In this document: piece after piece, positions 17,666 through 27,009 of the stretch
Position numbering within the stretch: position 1 is the stretch's first letter
Layout: every line of letters starts with the position of its first letter
Assembly: GCF_019903425.1 (NCBI RefSeq)
Contig: NZ_JACHUZ010000013.1
Location: 2,362,361 to 2,426,360 of the forward strand
Length of the DNA stretch: 64,000 bases
Source of the DNA: Vreelandella halophila
GTDB taxonomy: Bacteria; Pseudomonadota; Gammaproteobacteria; Pseudomonadales; Oleiphilaceae
Direction of reading: 5' to 3'
The notes under the pieces: generated by a model
The model's input: the letters and a program-made list of their open reading frames with translations, nothing else
The model's database searches: none
What the model was told of the DNA's origin: nothing
Translations under genes and position numbers: made by a program

Positions 17666-18708
17666 GCGCCCGCCGTTTTACACGTCAGCATGGTGTGGCG
17701 CTGATCATCGTCCTGATGGCCTTTGCCCTCGGATCGATCCTGGCCTCGGGTATGCTGAGCCGCCAGAGCATCATGATCCGTGGCGCCACCACCTACCTGG
17801 CCCAGAATGACGCCCGCAGCCTGGCGCTGGGCGCAGAGGCCTTTGCCCGCCAGTTCCTGGCAAGGGACCTTGAGGGCGGCGGTAATACCCCGGAGGAAAA
17901 CCAGGAGGGCAGTCAGGGCACTGACCAGGAGGGAACCTCGACCCGCCGCGAAGTGGATCATCCCAGCGAGGAATGGGCACGGTCGGCGCTGGCGCTGCCG
18001 GTGGACAAAGGCGTCATTGAAGCCCAGATCAACGACCTGCAGGGCCGGCTCAACCTCAATGCCCTGACAGAGGTGGACGGGAGCATTAACCAGCTCCAGC
18101 GCAACCGGTTGCAACGGCTCCTGCGCGTTCTGGAAATCCGGAATGTCAGGCCGGAAACCTTTGTGGACTGGGTGGATGCGGATGACGAGCGCACCGGTGC
18201 GGCCGGCGCCGAGGACAGCGATTACATGCTCCTCGACCCACCCTACCGGGCGGCCGATCAGCCCTTTGTCAGCGTGACCGAAGTGCGGCTTCTGGATGGC
18301 ATGACCGAAGCGGCCTATCAGCGCCTGCGACCGCACGTCACGGCACTGCCGAACCGGGATGACATGCTCAACGTCAACTTCGCCTCGACCGCCGTGCTAC
18401 GCTCACTGCATGACCGCATCAGCCAGGGGCAGGCGGAAAGCATCCGGCAGACACTGCGGGAATCGCCGGTTGAAAGTGTGGAGGAGTTCCTTGCGCTGCC
18501 GGAGTTCGCCGGTCTGGGGCTGGAGTCGGACGGGCTTGGTGTGAGCACGAACTTCTTCGAGATCGCCGCAAGGGTCAGCGTCAGTGGTACAGTGTATCGG
18601 CTGGTTTCCAAGGCCCAGCGCACACGCAATGGCACGATACGGATTCTGTCCCGGGACACCGGCAGAAGCCAACTGATCACGAAGGAACAGGTTCAGGCGT
18701 CCGAGTAG
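17662..18708 (+). CDS. gspK: Minor pseudopilin GspK
   Basis: 348 residues starting in an ATGA overlap with gspJ. The leader is the atypical GspK form QHGVALIIVLMAFALGSILA, lacking Glu at +5. The large domain contains INDLQGRLNLNAL and DWVDADDE, both characteristic, then LPNRDDMLNVNFASTAVL. GspK caps the pseudopilus tip. Acidic, Gln/Glu-rich residues about 70-95 form an insertion within the alpha domain. Confidence 0.95.
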   Translation: MSARRFTRQHGVALIIVLMAFALGSILASGMLSRQSIMIRGATTYLAQNDARSLALGAEAFARQFLARDLEGGGNTPEENQEGSQGTDQEGTSTRREVDHPSEEWARSALALPVDKGVIEAQINDLQGRLNLNALTEVDGSINQLQRNRLQRLLRVLEIRNVRPETFVDWVDADDERTGAAGAEDSDYMLLDPPYRAADQPFVSVTEVRLLDGMTEAAYQRLRPHVTALPNRDDMLNVNFASTAVLRSLHDRISQGQAESIRQTLRESPVESVEEFLALPEFAGLGLESDGLGVSTNFFEIAARVSVSGTVYRLVSKAQRTRNGTIRILSRDTGRSQLITKEQVQASE

Positions 18709-18742
18709 GCGCCTGTGAACAGGATCAGAGAAGACGGTTAAT

Positions 18743-20032
18743 ATGGCCTATCAACTCTACATAAGAGCAGGAGCCGAGGCCGGTGAAGGTTCCGATGCTG
18801 ACGGTTTTGACTGGGTGCTTCTGGATGCGTCCGGAAACCTCGGTGGTGAGGGGCAGGGCGATTCGAGGGAGAACCTGGAGACCCGGCTTGAGGCCATCGG
18901 CGTGGAAGCGGCAGAGGTCATCGGTATCATTCCAACATTGGATGTCACGCCCTGTTCCGCGCGCATCCCAGGTCGCCAGAAACGCATGATTCGCCAGGCA
19001 CTACCTTTCGCTGTGGAGGAACAGCTGGCTCAGGACATCGATTCGGTCCATCTCGCACTGGGCACACAGACGCGCAATGAGTGGCAGGTTGCTGCCATCG
19101 ACCGTGAGCGGATGGATGCCTATGCCGCGTGGTTCGATACCTTCGGGTACCCGGTTCGGGCCATCCACGCGGACGCGATGCTGCTGCCCGCCGTCCAGCA
19201 CCATTGGACCATCCTTGTTGAGGAAAGCCAGGCGCTGATCCAGGAGCACGGCAGCGGCTGGTACCAGGTGCCCGTTGAGGGGCTGTCCGTATTTCTGGAT
19301 TCGCTCATTGAATCCTACGGCGCCGAGACGCCACAGGGCGCTCGCGTTCTGGCAACACCGCACGCGGCGGAACAGCACCGGATGGCTTTAGCATCACTGG
19401 AGCAGCACCCGGACGCCCTGATTCACGTGGAAACTCTGGAACAGCCCCCCCTACGTCTGATGGTCGAAAGCCTGGTGGGGGGGAATGCGGAAGCGGTCGA
19501 CCTGTGCCAGGGTGATTACGCACCCGCTTCCAGCGGGCACTCCCCCCTGCGGCGCTGGCGGCCCGTGGCCATCGTGGCGGCGATTGGCATTGCCGCTCAG
19601 CTCGGTTTCATGGTGGCGGAGGGCGTTTATTACCGGAATCAGGCACAGCGGTTTAATGAGCAGGCGGTTGCGATCTACCGCGAGTACTTTCCTGATGAAA
19701 GCCGTACCGATGCCGACAACCTGAGGCGTGTGACCAAGGGCAAGATCCGCGCGGCTCGCGATGGAGGGTCCGGTGGTGACTTCCTGGCGATGCTGAGAGC
19801 CACAGGGCAACAGTATCAGGGGCTTGATGATCCGCAGAGCCTGCGCTTTGATACCATCCAGTTCAGCCGCAGCCGGGGTGAACTCCGTATTGAGCTGCGC
19901 GGCGAGAGCTTTGCCCAACTGGATGCCATGCGCAACGGACTCAGCAGTTCCGGATTCAGTGCCCGCATCGGCTCCGTGGTGAACAGTGACGACGGCACCG
20001 AAGCCCGGCTCACGGTCAGGCAGGGAGGTTGA
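18743..20032 (+). CDS. gspL: Type II secretion inner-membrane protein GspL
   Basis: 429 residues. The cytoplasmic N-terminal domain has an actin-like fold with GspL motifs (CSARIPGRQKRMIRQALPFA, VEEQLAQDIDSVHLALG), a single transmembrane helix follows at about residues 272-292 (VAIVAAIGIAAQLGFMVAEG), then a periplasmic ferredoxin-like domain (DTIQFSRSRGELRIELRGES). GspL recruits the GspE ATPase to the membrane and partners GspM. It lies 34 bp after gspK and ends just before gspM. Confidence 0.92.
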   Translation: MAYQLYIRAGAEAGEGSDADGFDWVLLDASGNLGGEGQGDSRENLETRLEAIGVEAAEVIGIIPTLDVTPCSARIPGRQKRMIRQALPFAVEEQLAQDIDSVHLALGTQTRNEWQVAAIDRERMDAYAAWFDTFGYPVRAIHADAMLLPAVQHHWTILVEESQALIQEHGSGWYQVPVEGLSVFLDSLIESYGAETPQGARVLATPHAAEQHRMALASLEQHPDALIHVETLEQPPLRLMVESLVGGNAEAVDLCQGDYAPASSGHSPLRRWRPVAIVAAIGIAAQLGFMVAEGVYYRNQAQRFNEQAVAIYREYFPDESRTDADNLRRVTKGKIRAARDGGSGGDFLAMLRATGQQYQGLDDPQSLRFDTIQFSRSRGELRIELRGESFAQLDAMRNGLSSSGFSARIGSVVNSDDGTEARLTVRQGG

Positions 20033-20037
20033 GACAG

Positions 20038-20556
20038 ATGCGTGAGACAATCCGCAGGATCCCGGCGGTACGCGCCGCGATTGCCCAGTATGACCAGCTG
20101 AGCCACCGCGACCGACGCGCCCTGCAGATCATGGTCGCCGCACTGGCTGTGGCCATCCTGTACCTCGGAATCTGGCAGCCCATTGTTGAGTTCCGCAGCG
20201 AGGGCTACGAACGCATGCAGCAGTCCCGCGAGCAGGTTGCCTGGATCAGCTCCCGGGAACAGGAGCTCGAGCGTCTCTCAGAGGCGAATGAATCCGGGCA
20301 GGGCGGTTCACTCGGTGATGCGGACCTGCTCAAGACAGTCACGGATTCAGCGGACCGCTCCGGGCTCCCGCTGCAGCGCTTTGAGCCCAGCGGTGATGAC
20401 GCCATGCGTCTCTGGCTTGAGGCGGTGCCTTTCACGGACCTGACCCAGTGGCTGGGCCATCTCCAGAGTGAGTACGGACTGGCCGTGGACCAGGCCTCTC
20501 TGGACAGAACTGACGAACCCGGTCTGGTGGATGCCCGCCTGACCCTTGAACCCTGA
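20038..20556 (+). CDS. gspM: Type II secretion inner-membrane protein GspM
   Basis: 172 residues from the ATG at 20038, with GGAGG nine bases upstream; the TTG at 20029 is a weaker alternative. A short cytoplasmic segment (YDQLSHRDRRALQIM) leads into one transmembrane helix (VAALAVAILYLGIWQPIVEF), a coiled region and a periplasmic domain ending LVDARLTLEP. It stabilises GspL in the assembly platform. This is the last gsp gene in the run; gspN, gspO and the secretin gspD do not follow. Confidence 0.9.
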   Translation: MRETIRRIPAVRAAIAQYDQLSHRDRRALQIMVAALAVAILYLGIWQPIVEFRSEGYERMQQSREQVAWISSREQELERLSEANESGQGGSLGDADLLKTVTDSADRSGLPLQRFEPSGDDAMRLWLEAVPFTDLTQWLGHLQSEYGLAVDQASLDRTDEPGLVDARLTLEP

Positions 20557-20569
20557 TGTGGAGGTAGGA

Positions 20570-21934
20570 GTGTCGCAATCCCCTGATTACGATCTTGTTG
20601 TCATCGGCGCCGGCTCCGGTGGTGTCCGGCTCGCACGCATGGCCTCCCAGGCGGGAGCCCGCGTGGCCATTGTCGAGTCCGCCGACCTCGGAGGCACCTG
20701 TGTCAATGTGGGGTGCGTGCCGAAAAAGCTCTTTGTCTACGGCGCCCATGTGCGTGAGGACATCGAGGATGCCAGGGGTTACGGGTTCGATGTGGCGGAC
20801 GAAGCGATCCGTTTCGACTGGGCCACGCTGCGTGACAACAAGACCAGTGAAATCCGGCGCCTCAACGACATCTACCGCCGCCTGATCGACAACGCGGGCG
20901 TTACCCTGATCGAAGGCACGGCGCGCATTGAAGACGCCGGCACGGTCTGGGTCGACGGCAGGGCCGTAACCACCGAAAGGATCACCATTGCCACCGGCAG
21001 CCAGCCGGTTGTGCCGGAGATCCCTGGCAGCGAACACGCGCTGGTCTCCGACCACATGTTCTACCTCGACAGCCTTCCGGAGACCGCAACGGTCTGGGGC
21101 GGTGGCTACATTGCCGTGGAGTTTGCCGGCATCCTGGCGGGGCTCGGCGTCCGGACCACGCTCATCTATCGTGGGGAGCGATTCCTGCGCGGCTTTGACG
21201 GAGACATCCGCGATCACGTTGCCCAGGAAATGGCCGGCAAAGGGATCGACCTGCGTTTCAATACCAATATTGAATCCATCACGAAGTCCGGTGATGACTA
21301 TGAACTGGCGCTGACAGACGGCAGCACCCATCGGACAGGTCTGGTTCTGGCTGCAACCGGCCGTGTACCGCGCACCAGTGGCCTCGGCCTTGAGGCGGTT
21401 GGCGTGGAAACGGACGAGGGTGGTGCCATCATTACCGATGACCAGTTCCGCACCAGTGTGCCGGGCGTCCACGCCCTGGGCGATGTGATCGGAACGCCGC
21501 AGCTCACCCCGGTTGCCATCGAGCAGGCCATGGTCATGGTGGATCAGCTTTATGGCACCGGGCTCAAGCGCATGGATTACACCAATATTCCCACAGCGGT
21601 GTTCTGTCAGCCGCCGATCGGCACAGTGGGCCTGACCGAGGAGGAGGCCCGGGAAGCTGGCCATTCAGTGACTGTCTACCGCACCTCCTTCCGCCCGATG
21701 AAGCACACCCTGTCCGGGCGCGAGGAAAAGGCCCTGATGAAGCTGGTGGTGGATCCGGATACGGATCGGGTACTGGGCGCGCACATGGTCGGCCCGGAGG
21801 CGGGCGAAATGATGCAGGGCATCGCCGTGGCACTGAAGGCCGGCGCCACCAAGGCGGTGTTCGATGCCACTGTCGGCATCCATCCGACCTCTGCAGAGGA
21901 ATTCGTGACCATGCGGGAGCCGGTCAGCGACTGA
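20570..21934 (+). CDS. gor: Glutathione-disulfide reductase
   Basis: 454 residues from a GTG at 20570 preceded by GGAGG at five bases; an in-frame TTG at 20546 lies inside gspM. It is a class I pyridine nucleotide-disulfide oxidoreductase: FAD-binding VVIGAGSGGVRLARMAS, redox-active disulfide GGTCVNVGCVPKKLF, NADPH-binding VWGGGYIAVEFAGILAGLG, and the C-terminal interface HPTSAEEFVTMREPV with the catalytic His. The CVNVGC spacing and the HPTSAEE ending match glutathione reductase rather than dihydrolipoamide dehydrogenase. It would regenerate GSH in the cytoplasm. It follows gspM after 13 bp but is not functionally related to secretion. Confidence 0.92.
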   Translation: MSQSPDYDLVVIGAGSGGVRLARMASQAGARVAIVESADLGGTCVNVGCVPKKLFVYGAHVREDIEDARGYGFDVADEAIRFDWATLRDNKTSEIRRLNDIYRRLIDNAGVTLIEGTARIEDAGTVWVDGRAVTTERITIATGSQPVVPEIPGSEHALVSDHMFYLDSLPETATVWGGGYIAVEFAGILAGLGVRTTLIYRGERFLRGFDGDIRDHVAQEMAGKGIDLRFNTNIESITKSGDDYELALTDGSTHRTGLVLAATGRVPRTSGLGLEAVGVETDEGGAIITDDQFRTSVPGVHALGDVIGTPQLTPVAIEQAMVMVDQLYGTGLKRMDYTNIPTAVFCQPPIGTVGLTEEEAREAGHSVTVYRTSFRPMKHTLSGREEKALMKLVVDPDTDRVLGAHMVGPEAGEMMQGIAVALKAGATKAVFDATVGIHPTSAEEFVTMREPVSD

Positions 21935-21942
21935 TACTGCGC

Positions 21943-23874
21943 CTAGAGGGGCAGCAGCCCCCTCAATGTGTCCCTCAGGCCATTACGCCGGACCGGCTTG
22001 GGCAGATAGGCGTCCATGCCGGCTTCCAGGCAGGACTGTTCGGTATCCTCCAGCACATCCGCGGTCATCGCAATGATGGGCGTGCGCCGGCCCTGCGCCT
22101 GACGTTCACAGGCACGCAGTCGTCGCGTGGCTTCCCAGCCGTCCATACCGGGCATCTGGCAGTCCATCAGAATGACATCGTACCTGTTCTGGTTTTCACA
22201 GACGTCATCCACGGCGGCCGTGCCACTGGAGGCGCAGCGCACGTGAAAACCAAGATTTTCCAGCTGCCGGGCGGCAACCCGCTGGTTAACGGGATTGTCC
22301 TCCACCACCAGGGCCTCACGTGTGCGTGCTCCAATAGCGGGGGTGACGGCAGGTGCAACCGTTGCTTCCTCCTGCACTGGGGGATGATCGTGCACTTTCA
22401 TGGGAATGACAAACCGGAAGCGGCTGCCGCATCCCGGCTCCGAATCCACCGCAACGTGTCCGCCCATCAGCTCCACCAGACGCTGGACCAGAGGCAGTCC
22501 AAGGCCTGTACCGCCGTTACCGCGTGACGCCGAGATATCCATCTGCTCGAAGCTGCTGAACATGTCGCCCAGCCTTTCAGTAGGAATCCCGGAGCCGCTG
22601 TCGCTTACCTGACAGATCAAGGTGCCCTCGGATTCACTGTCCAGGCGCCAAGTGGCACTGACCGTAACCTCGCCTTCCGGGGTAAACTTGATGGCGTTGC
22701 CGATCAGATGCGCCAGCACCTGCCGCAGGCGGCCGGGATCCCCGAATACCTCCGGCGTCTTGTCCCAGTCACCGTCGAGTTCCAGCTGATAGGTGAGCTG
22801 GTTACTTTCGGCATCGTGACGGAAAGAAGCGAAACAGTTCTCAATGACGCTGCGCAGATCAAAGGGCGCATCCTCAAGCTCCAGGCGGCCCCGTTCAATA
22901 CGGGAAAAATCCAGGAGATCATTGATGATGACCAGGAGGTCTTCTGTGGAACGACGTGCGGTCACAATGTAATCCGCCTGCCGGCTGTTCAGGGGTTCCT
23001 CCTCAAGGAGCTGGAGCATGCCGATCACACCATGCAGGGGCGTGCGCAGCTCATGGCTCATCATGGCGAGAAAATCCGACTTGGCACGGTTGGCCTGTTC
23101 GGCCTTATCCCTGGCCTGGCCCAGTTCCCGGAAGCTGACCTCGCGTTCCGCCTCCGCCGACCGCAGGCGGTGCGCCATTGCGTCAACGGCCTGCTGCAGG
23201 GACTGCAGTTCCCGTGCCACGCGGGTGTCACGCCGGGTGAAATCCGGATCCTCATCGGGCAGTTTCTGAACCGTGTCGGCAAGGCGCTCGATGGGGCGGC
23301 TGAGCCGCTGGGCAAGACGGCCCGAGAACAGGAACGTAGCCGCGAAGAGAATCAGGCCGATACCGGCGGAGGTCCAAAGTATTTCTTCCTGCTCGCCAGC
23401 AAGTTCGGCCTCGGAAACCGCAATGCGGATCTCGCCCAAGCGCCGGCCATTGCTGTTCTCCCAGCGTCCTGATGTAATCGGGTTGGTCGAGGTGGCCGCC
23501 CCGTCTAGGTTGATGGCGGTCTGGCGCACCGGGCTTGAGAATCGGTGAACCGGTGTATCCGGCGGTGTCTGTTCCGAGACCGCCGCCACAATCTCCCCGT
23601 CGCGGTTGACCACCTCGATCCGATGAGCCGCGGAACGCTCCAGCGTCTGGGTGATGATGCCCTTAAGTTCCGCCTGGTTACCCGCAATAAGGGGAAATTC
23701 AAGAGCAGGTGAGAGATTGTCCGCTGTCAGTTGGGTACTCCGGAACAGGCTCTGGCGTGCATCCTCCAATCGTGCCTGGGTGAAGAACAGCAGCATCAGC
23801 ACGAACATGGCCACGGCTGGAAGCATGCCCAGCAGGAGGAGACGGTGATAGAGGGTCCAGCGGACGGGCCTCAT
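21943..23874 (-). CDS. Hybrid sensor histidine kinase/response regulator
   Basis: 643 residues. Order: transmembrane helix 1 (about 12-32), periplasmic sensor region to about 165, transmembrane helix 2 (about 167-187), HAMP-type linker, coiled coil, HisKA with phospho-acceptor His274 in SHELRTPLHGVIGML, HATPase_c with N-box LIGNAIKFTPEG, DSGSGI and GTGLGLPLVQRLVELMGG, then a receiver domain with phospho-acceptor Asp571 in ILMDCQMPGMDG. No Hpt domain is present, so a separate phosphotransferase is expected. Its start overlaps the stop of the upstream substrate-binding protein gene (ATGA), and a TonB receptor precedes that, so it probably senses a ligand delivered by them. Confidence 0.93.
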   Translation of the reverse strand: MRPVRWTLYHRLLLLGMLPAVAMFVLMLLFFTQARLEDARQSLFRSTQLTADNLSPALEFPLIAGNQAELKGIITQTLERSAAHRIEVVNRDGEIVAAVSEQTPPDTPVHRFSSPVRQTAINLDGAATSTNPITSGRWENSNGRRLGEIRIAVSEAELAGEQEEILWTSAGIGLILFAATFLFSGRLAQRLSRPIERLADTVQKLPDEDPDFTRRDTRVARELQSLQQAVDAMAHRLRSAEAEREVSFRELGQARDKAEQANRAKSDFLAMMSHELRTPLHGVIGMLQLLEEEPLNSRQADYIVTARRSTEDLLVIINDLLDFSRIERGRLELEDAPFDLRSVIENCFASFRHDAESNQLTYQLELDGDWDKTPEVFGDPGRLRQVLAHLIGNAIKFTPEGEVTVSATWRLDSESEGTLICQVSDSGSGIPTERLGDMFSSFEQMDISASRGNGGTGLGLPLVQRLVELMGGHVAVDSEPGCGSRFRFVIPMKVHDHPPVQEEATVAPAVTPAIGARTREALVVEDNPVNQRVAARQLENLGFHVRCASSGTAAVDDVCENQNRYDVILMDCQMPGMDGWEATRRLRACERQAQGRRTPIIAMTADVLEDTEQSCLEAGMDAYLPKPVRRNGLRDTLRGLLPL

Positions 23875-24821
23875 GGCTCTACCTCCTTAAGCTCAAGTAT
23901 CTGGCGCAGCTTTTCTTCAGTTGGCAACAGCAGATCCATGGAGCGGGCGACCTGTTCGTTGACCGCCACACTGAATCCCTCTGGATAACGGGGGCTGCGC
24001 AGCTCACCGTGATCCAGCCAGTGACGGATCAACTCACCCGCCTCCAGGATCTGGGTCCGGGGAGTGCTGTAGGTTGAAGCGACCGCGCCGGCGTCAACGA
24101 AGGCCCGGGAGGGGCCTATAACGAGCCGGTTGCTGCGGTAACTGGTCAGCAGCAGCGGCTTGACGGTTTCACGGTTGTAGACGGCGGGATCCGGCGTTCC
24201 CAGGAGGAAGTCCCCAAAGCTGAGCGCCCGCGCAAGGTTGCGGATGAGCTGATCCTGGGAGGGAATCACAAAAACCCGCGAGTCCAGGCCAATGGCACTG
24301 AGCCTGCTGCGGAGTTCGCTGTAGTCGCCCGCCTGTTCGGGTGAGGCCAGTATGGCTACGGTTCCGGCCCGGGGAATGATCAACTGGCCCAACCGGGCCT
24401 GACGTAGCAGGGGCGGATCTGAATAGACGGCGGAAAACCGTTCCCGGTTCTGGATGATGGCCTCAATGGCCCGGTAGGGCGTGAACAGCGCCAGAACGGG
24501 CTGCTCCGGCGCATTGGCCCGGATCTCGGAAAGCGTTGCACGATCCAGGGTGATCACCAGCTCACCGGCACCGGAACCTGGAGACCAGGCACGGAAGGCC
24601 GCGTCACTGATTTCGTCGTTGAGCAGGCGTTGTACCTGCTGGAAACGCGGGTGATCCACGGGTGCAATGTGGACGGTCTGCCGTGAATCGGGTAGGGCGG
24701 TGACCGGGTAAAGCAGTGCCACAAACGCAAGACTTAAAATCCATGCGCTCCCATGCCCCTGTCGCCGCCGCGGTTGGCGTGCGATCAGGCGTTTCCCTGC
24801 CTGCCTGATTCGATTAACCAT
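23871..24821 (-). CDS. Periplasmic ABC_sub_bind-family substrate-binding protein
   Basis: 316 residues from the ATG at 24821 (GAGG ten bases upstream). A basic start and one hydrophobic segment (AWILSLAFVALLYPVTALPD) make a signal peptide or anchor. The remainder resembles the ABC_sub_bind (DUF534/PF04392) periplasmic binding fold: VLALFTPYRAIEAIIQNR, PRAGTVAILASPEQAGDY, and FGDFLLGTPDPAVYN. No ABC permease or ATPase accompanies it. Instead it sits between a TonB receptor (11 bp upstream) and a hybrid kinase (4-bp overlap), which suggests a sensing rather than import role. Ligand is unknown. Confidence 0.75.
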   Translation of the reverse strand: MVNRIRQAGKRLIARQPRRRQGHGSAWILSLAFVALLYPVTALPDSRQTVHIAPVDHPRFQQVQRLLNDEISDAAFRAWSPGSGAGELVITLDRATLSEIRANAPEQPVLALFTPYRAIEAIIQNRERFSAVYSDPPLLRQARLGQLIIPRAGTVAILASPEQAGDYSELRSRLSAIGLDSRVFVIPSQDQLIRNLARALSFGDFLLGTPDPAVYNRETVKPLLLTSYRSNRLVIGPSRAFVDAGAVASTYSTPRTQILEAGELIRHWLDHGELRSPRYPEGFSVAVNEQVARSMDLLLPTEEKLRQILELKEVEP

Positions 24822-24832
24822 AGCCTGATCCC

Positions 24833-26992
24833 TCAGAAACGAAGGCGCGCCTCCGCGAACAGGTGGTTCTGATCTGCCCAATTGTTGTCCTTGCGGTAAA
24901 GCGGGTCGTCCGTCAGATAATGACGATAGACACCGGCCAGTTCCACCATGGTTGTATCCAGATGCCAGCGCCGCGAGAGGCGGGCATCAACGCGTTCGAA
25001 GTGATAGTCCCTGAGCTGGTCCGTGAAATAGTACGACACTGCGCCCGAAATGCCTCTCCCGAAACGCTGAATCCATGCAAAACTGCCACTGTGGCGAGCA
25101 TTCAACCGCTCTTCCAGGCTGACAAGCGCGCGCTGTCTCTCCAGATCATTTTCCCTCTCTCCGGTATAGTGGCCCTCAGTATCCAGGTAACCATAGGTAA
25201 GCCGCAACCGGCTTCCCCGGATCTCAAGGTTTGCTTCCACCTCAAAGCCTTTCTGGGTCTGGTCGACATTGTTTTCCAGGTCCCACCGGGATTCGTCATT
25301 CTCATTCAACCCGAGGTTGGTGACTCCCGAAATGAGGTTATCCAGCGAGTCGCGGAACAGTTTGATTTCACTCTGAAACAGCCCGGTAACCAGGCGCTTC
25401 TGATACAGGTAGCTGATTTCCCGAGAGGTTATCGTTTCCTCTTCAAGCGGTCTGACCTCGGGGCTGGCCGCGCTCAGGCTTGGCCCACGCCTCTGTCCCT
25501 CCAGAAAGGGACGCAGTTCCTCCGGAGTTACATTCTCACCCCGGTACTGCCAGTCAGGCCGGCTCTCAAAAGGGTCTGGTAGGCGATGGGAACGGGAGAA
25601 GACGAAACGCAGCGTCTGGTTGGCACTGAAATGGATGTTAGCCGCCCCGCGGGGGGAAAAGAAAGAGCCTCCCAGGCTGTCGTCCTCCCACATACCGCCA
25701 AGGTTCGTGGTCAGCCAGGGTGTCGGCTGGTGTTCCAGGTTAGCGAATACCCGGCTCCGGTTGGTTTCCCCGCTGCCATTGAAAAAAGTGTCCGACTCAT
25801 AGTGGTCTTCTCTGTAGCTGGCACCGAACACCACCCGTGTGGCGGGCGTAAAAATGTTGGTCTGCTGGAACTCGATGTGGGTACGTGCCTCTTCAAGGTC
25901 TTCGTTAACATCGGTTGCAAATGCGGGAATGGTGACGCCATCAGGCAGGGATTCATCATCCAGAACAGCATCCGGATCCGGAAAGGACGCACGCCAGTCC
26001 TGGCGACGGCTTCTGGTCTGATGGTAGACCTGTAGATGGAAGAAACGATCCGAGGACGGTTCATGATGCCAAGTGATGGAGCCGTGCCAATCCTCCCCAG
26101 TGATGTCCGGGTTTGTAAGAGGGTTGAAGCTGTCGTATTCAGATGGGTCGACTTCTTCATCCACCTCATGGTAGCCAGTCTCCAGGGCCAATCGGTCGGT
26201 CTTTCCCAGAGCCAGCTCCCCTGAGTAATTGATGGAGAGGGTGTCATACCCATCCCGACTGTTGCGGGTGCGATCGGTACGGCCGCCTGATTCATCCCGC
26301 CTGTAGCGGAAGTCAAACCCATCACTGCGGCGCTGGTTGACGGAAAGCCGCCAGTCCAGTGGCCCGGTGCGCGAGCCCACCGAGCCGTAGTAATGGCCAA
26401 AGCCGTCGTCACCGCGCAGGCCTTCCGTTCCACGCACTTCAACGCCGTGGGTATCACTGGGAGAACGGGTAATGATGTTGATCACGGCAAGAAAGGAGTT
26501 TGCCCCATAGGCGGCAGCGTTGGGCCCACGGGTAACCTCGATGCGGTCGATGGCGTCGATGGGCACGGGAAGATTGGTCCAGTCCATGTCCGCCAGGCTG
26601 GCGTTGTAGTAGGAACGTCCATCCACCAGCACCTGGAGGCGGCGCTGCTGAACCGCGACCGTCCCGTGGTAGGACACAACCGGATTATTGCTGCCGACAT
26701 AACCAACGGTCATCCCCGGAACCAGACGGAAGGCATCCCAGAGGTTAAGCACCCCCAGATCACGCAGCAGCTCGCCTTCCAGGATGGTGACTGTGCCCGG
26801 CGTTTTCGCCTTGGACTGCCTGAGACGGCTGGTAGTCAAAACCTGGGGAAGGGCGTCGGTTTCCGCATCTTCCAGCAGACCGGCACCGCTGCTCACCTGA
26901 GCGGCTCCCACGCCTGTGGCAGTCCCCCACACCAGACAAAGGGCAAAAAGGGCAGTGGAGTGTCTCAACAAGCGCAGCGGGGCATGTCGCAT
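24833..26992 (-). CDS. TonB-dependent outer-membrane receptor
   Basis: 719 residues from the ATG at 26992, which opens a good signal peptide (RHSTALFALCLVWGTATGVG); an upstream in-frame start at 27079 would overlap the neighbouring SDR gene. The N-terminal plug holds LPQVLTTSRLRQSKAKTPGT, LVPGMTVGYVGSNN, RLQVLVDGRSYYN and IDRIEVTRGPNAAAYGANSF, standard for the family. The rest is a 22-strand barrel-like domain ending in a C-terminal aromatic strand (FAEARLRF). It would move a scarce ligand across the outer membrane using TonB energy. The ligand cannot be inferred; no siderophore, cobalamin or heme genes are adjacent. It heads a three-gene unit with a binding protein and a hybrid kinase. Confidence 0.93.
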   Translation of the reverse strand: MRHAPLRLLRHSTALFALCLVWGTATGVGAAQVSSGAGLLEDAETDALPQVLTTSRLRQSKAKTPGTVTILEGELLRDLGVLNLWDAFRLVPGMTVGYVGSNNPVVSYHGTVAVQQRRLQVLVDGRSYYNASLADMDWTNLPVPIDAIDRIEVTRGPNAAAYGANSFLAVINIITRSPSDTHGVEVRGTEGLRGDDGFGHYYGSVGSRTGPLDWRLSVNQRRSDGFDFRYRRDESGGRTDRTRNSRDGYDTLSINYSGELALGKTDRLALETGYHEVDEEVDPSEYDSFNPLTNPDITGEDWHGSITWHHEPSSDRFFHLQVYHQTRSRRQDWRASFPDPDAVLDDESLPDGVTIPAFATDVNEDLEEARTHIEFQQTNIFTPATRVVFGASYREDHYESDTFFNGSGETNRSRVFANLEHQPTPWLTTNLGGMWEDDSLGGSFFSPRGAANIHFSANQTLRFVFSRSHRLPDPFESRPDWQYRGENVTPEELRPFLEGQRRGPSLSAASPEVRPLEEETITSREISYLYQKRLVTGLFQSEIKLFRDSLDNLISGVTNLGLNENDESRWDLENNVDQTQKGFEVEANLEIRGSRLRLTYGYLDTEGHYTGERENDLERQRALVSLEERLNARHSGSFAWIQRFGRGISGAVSYYFTDQLRDYHFERVDARLSRRWHLDTTMVELAGVYRHYLTDDPLYRKDNNWADQNHLFAEARLRF

Positions 26993-27009
26993 GGCAAGGT
27001 CCTCTGTGA

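Noticed and set aside
21936-21965. GAGGGGC-AGCA-GCCCC hairpin at the gor/kinase junction
   Set aside because: It is part of the kinase's final codons and has no T-run; a terminator role is possible but unsupported.
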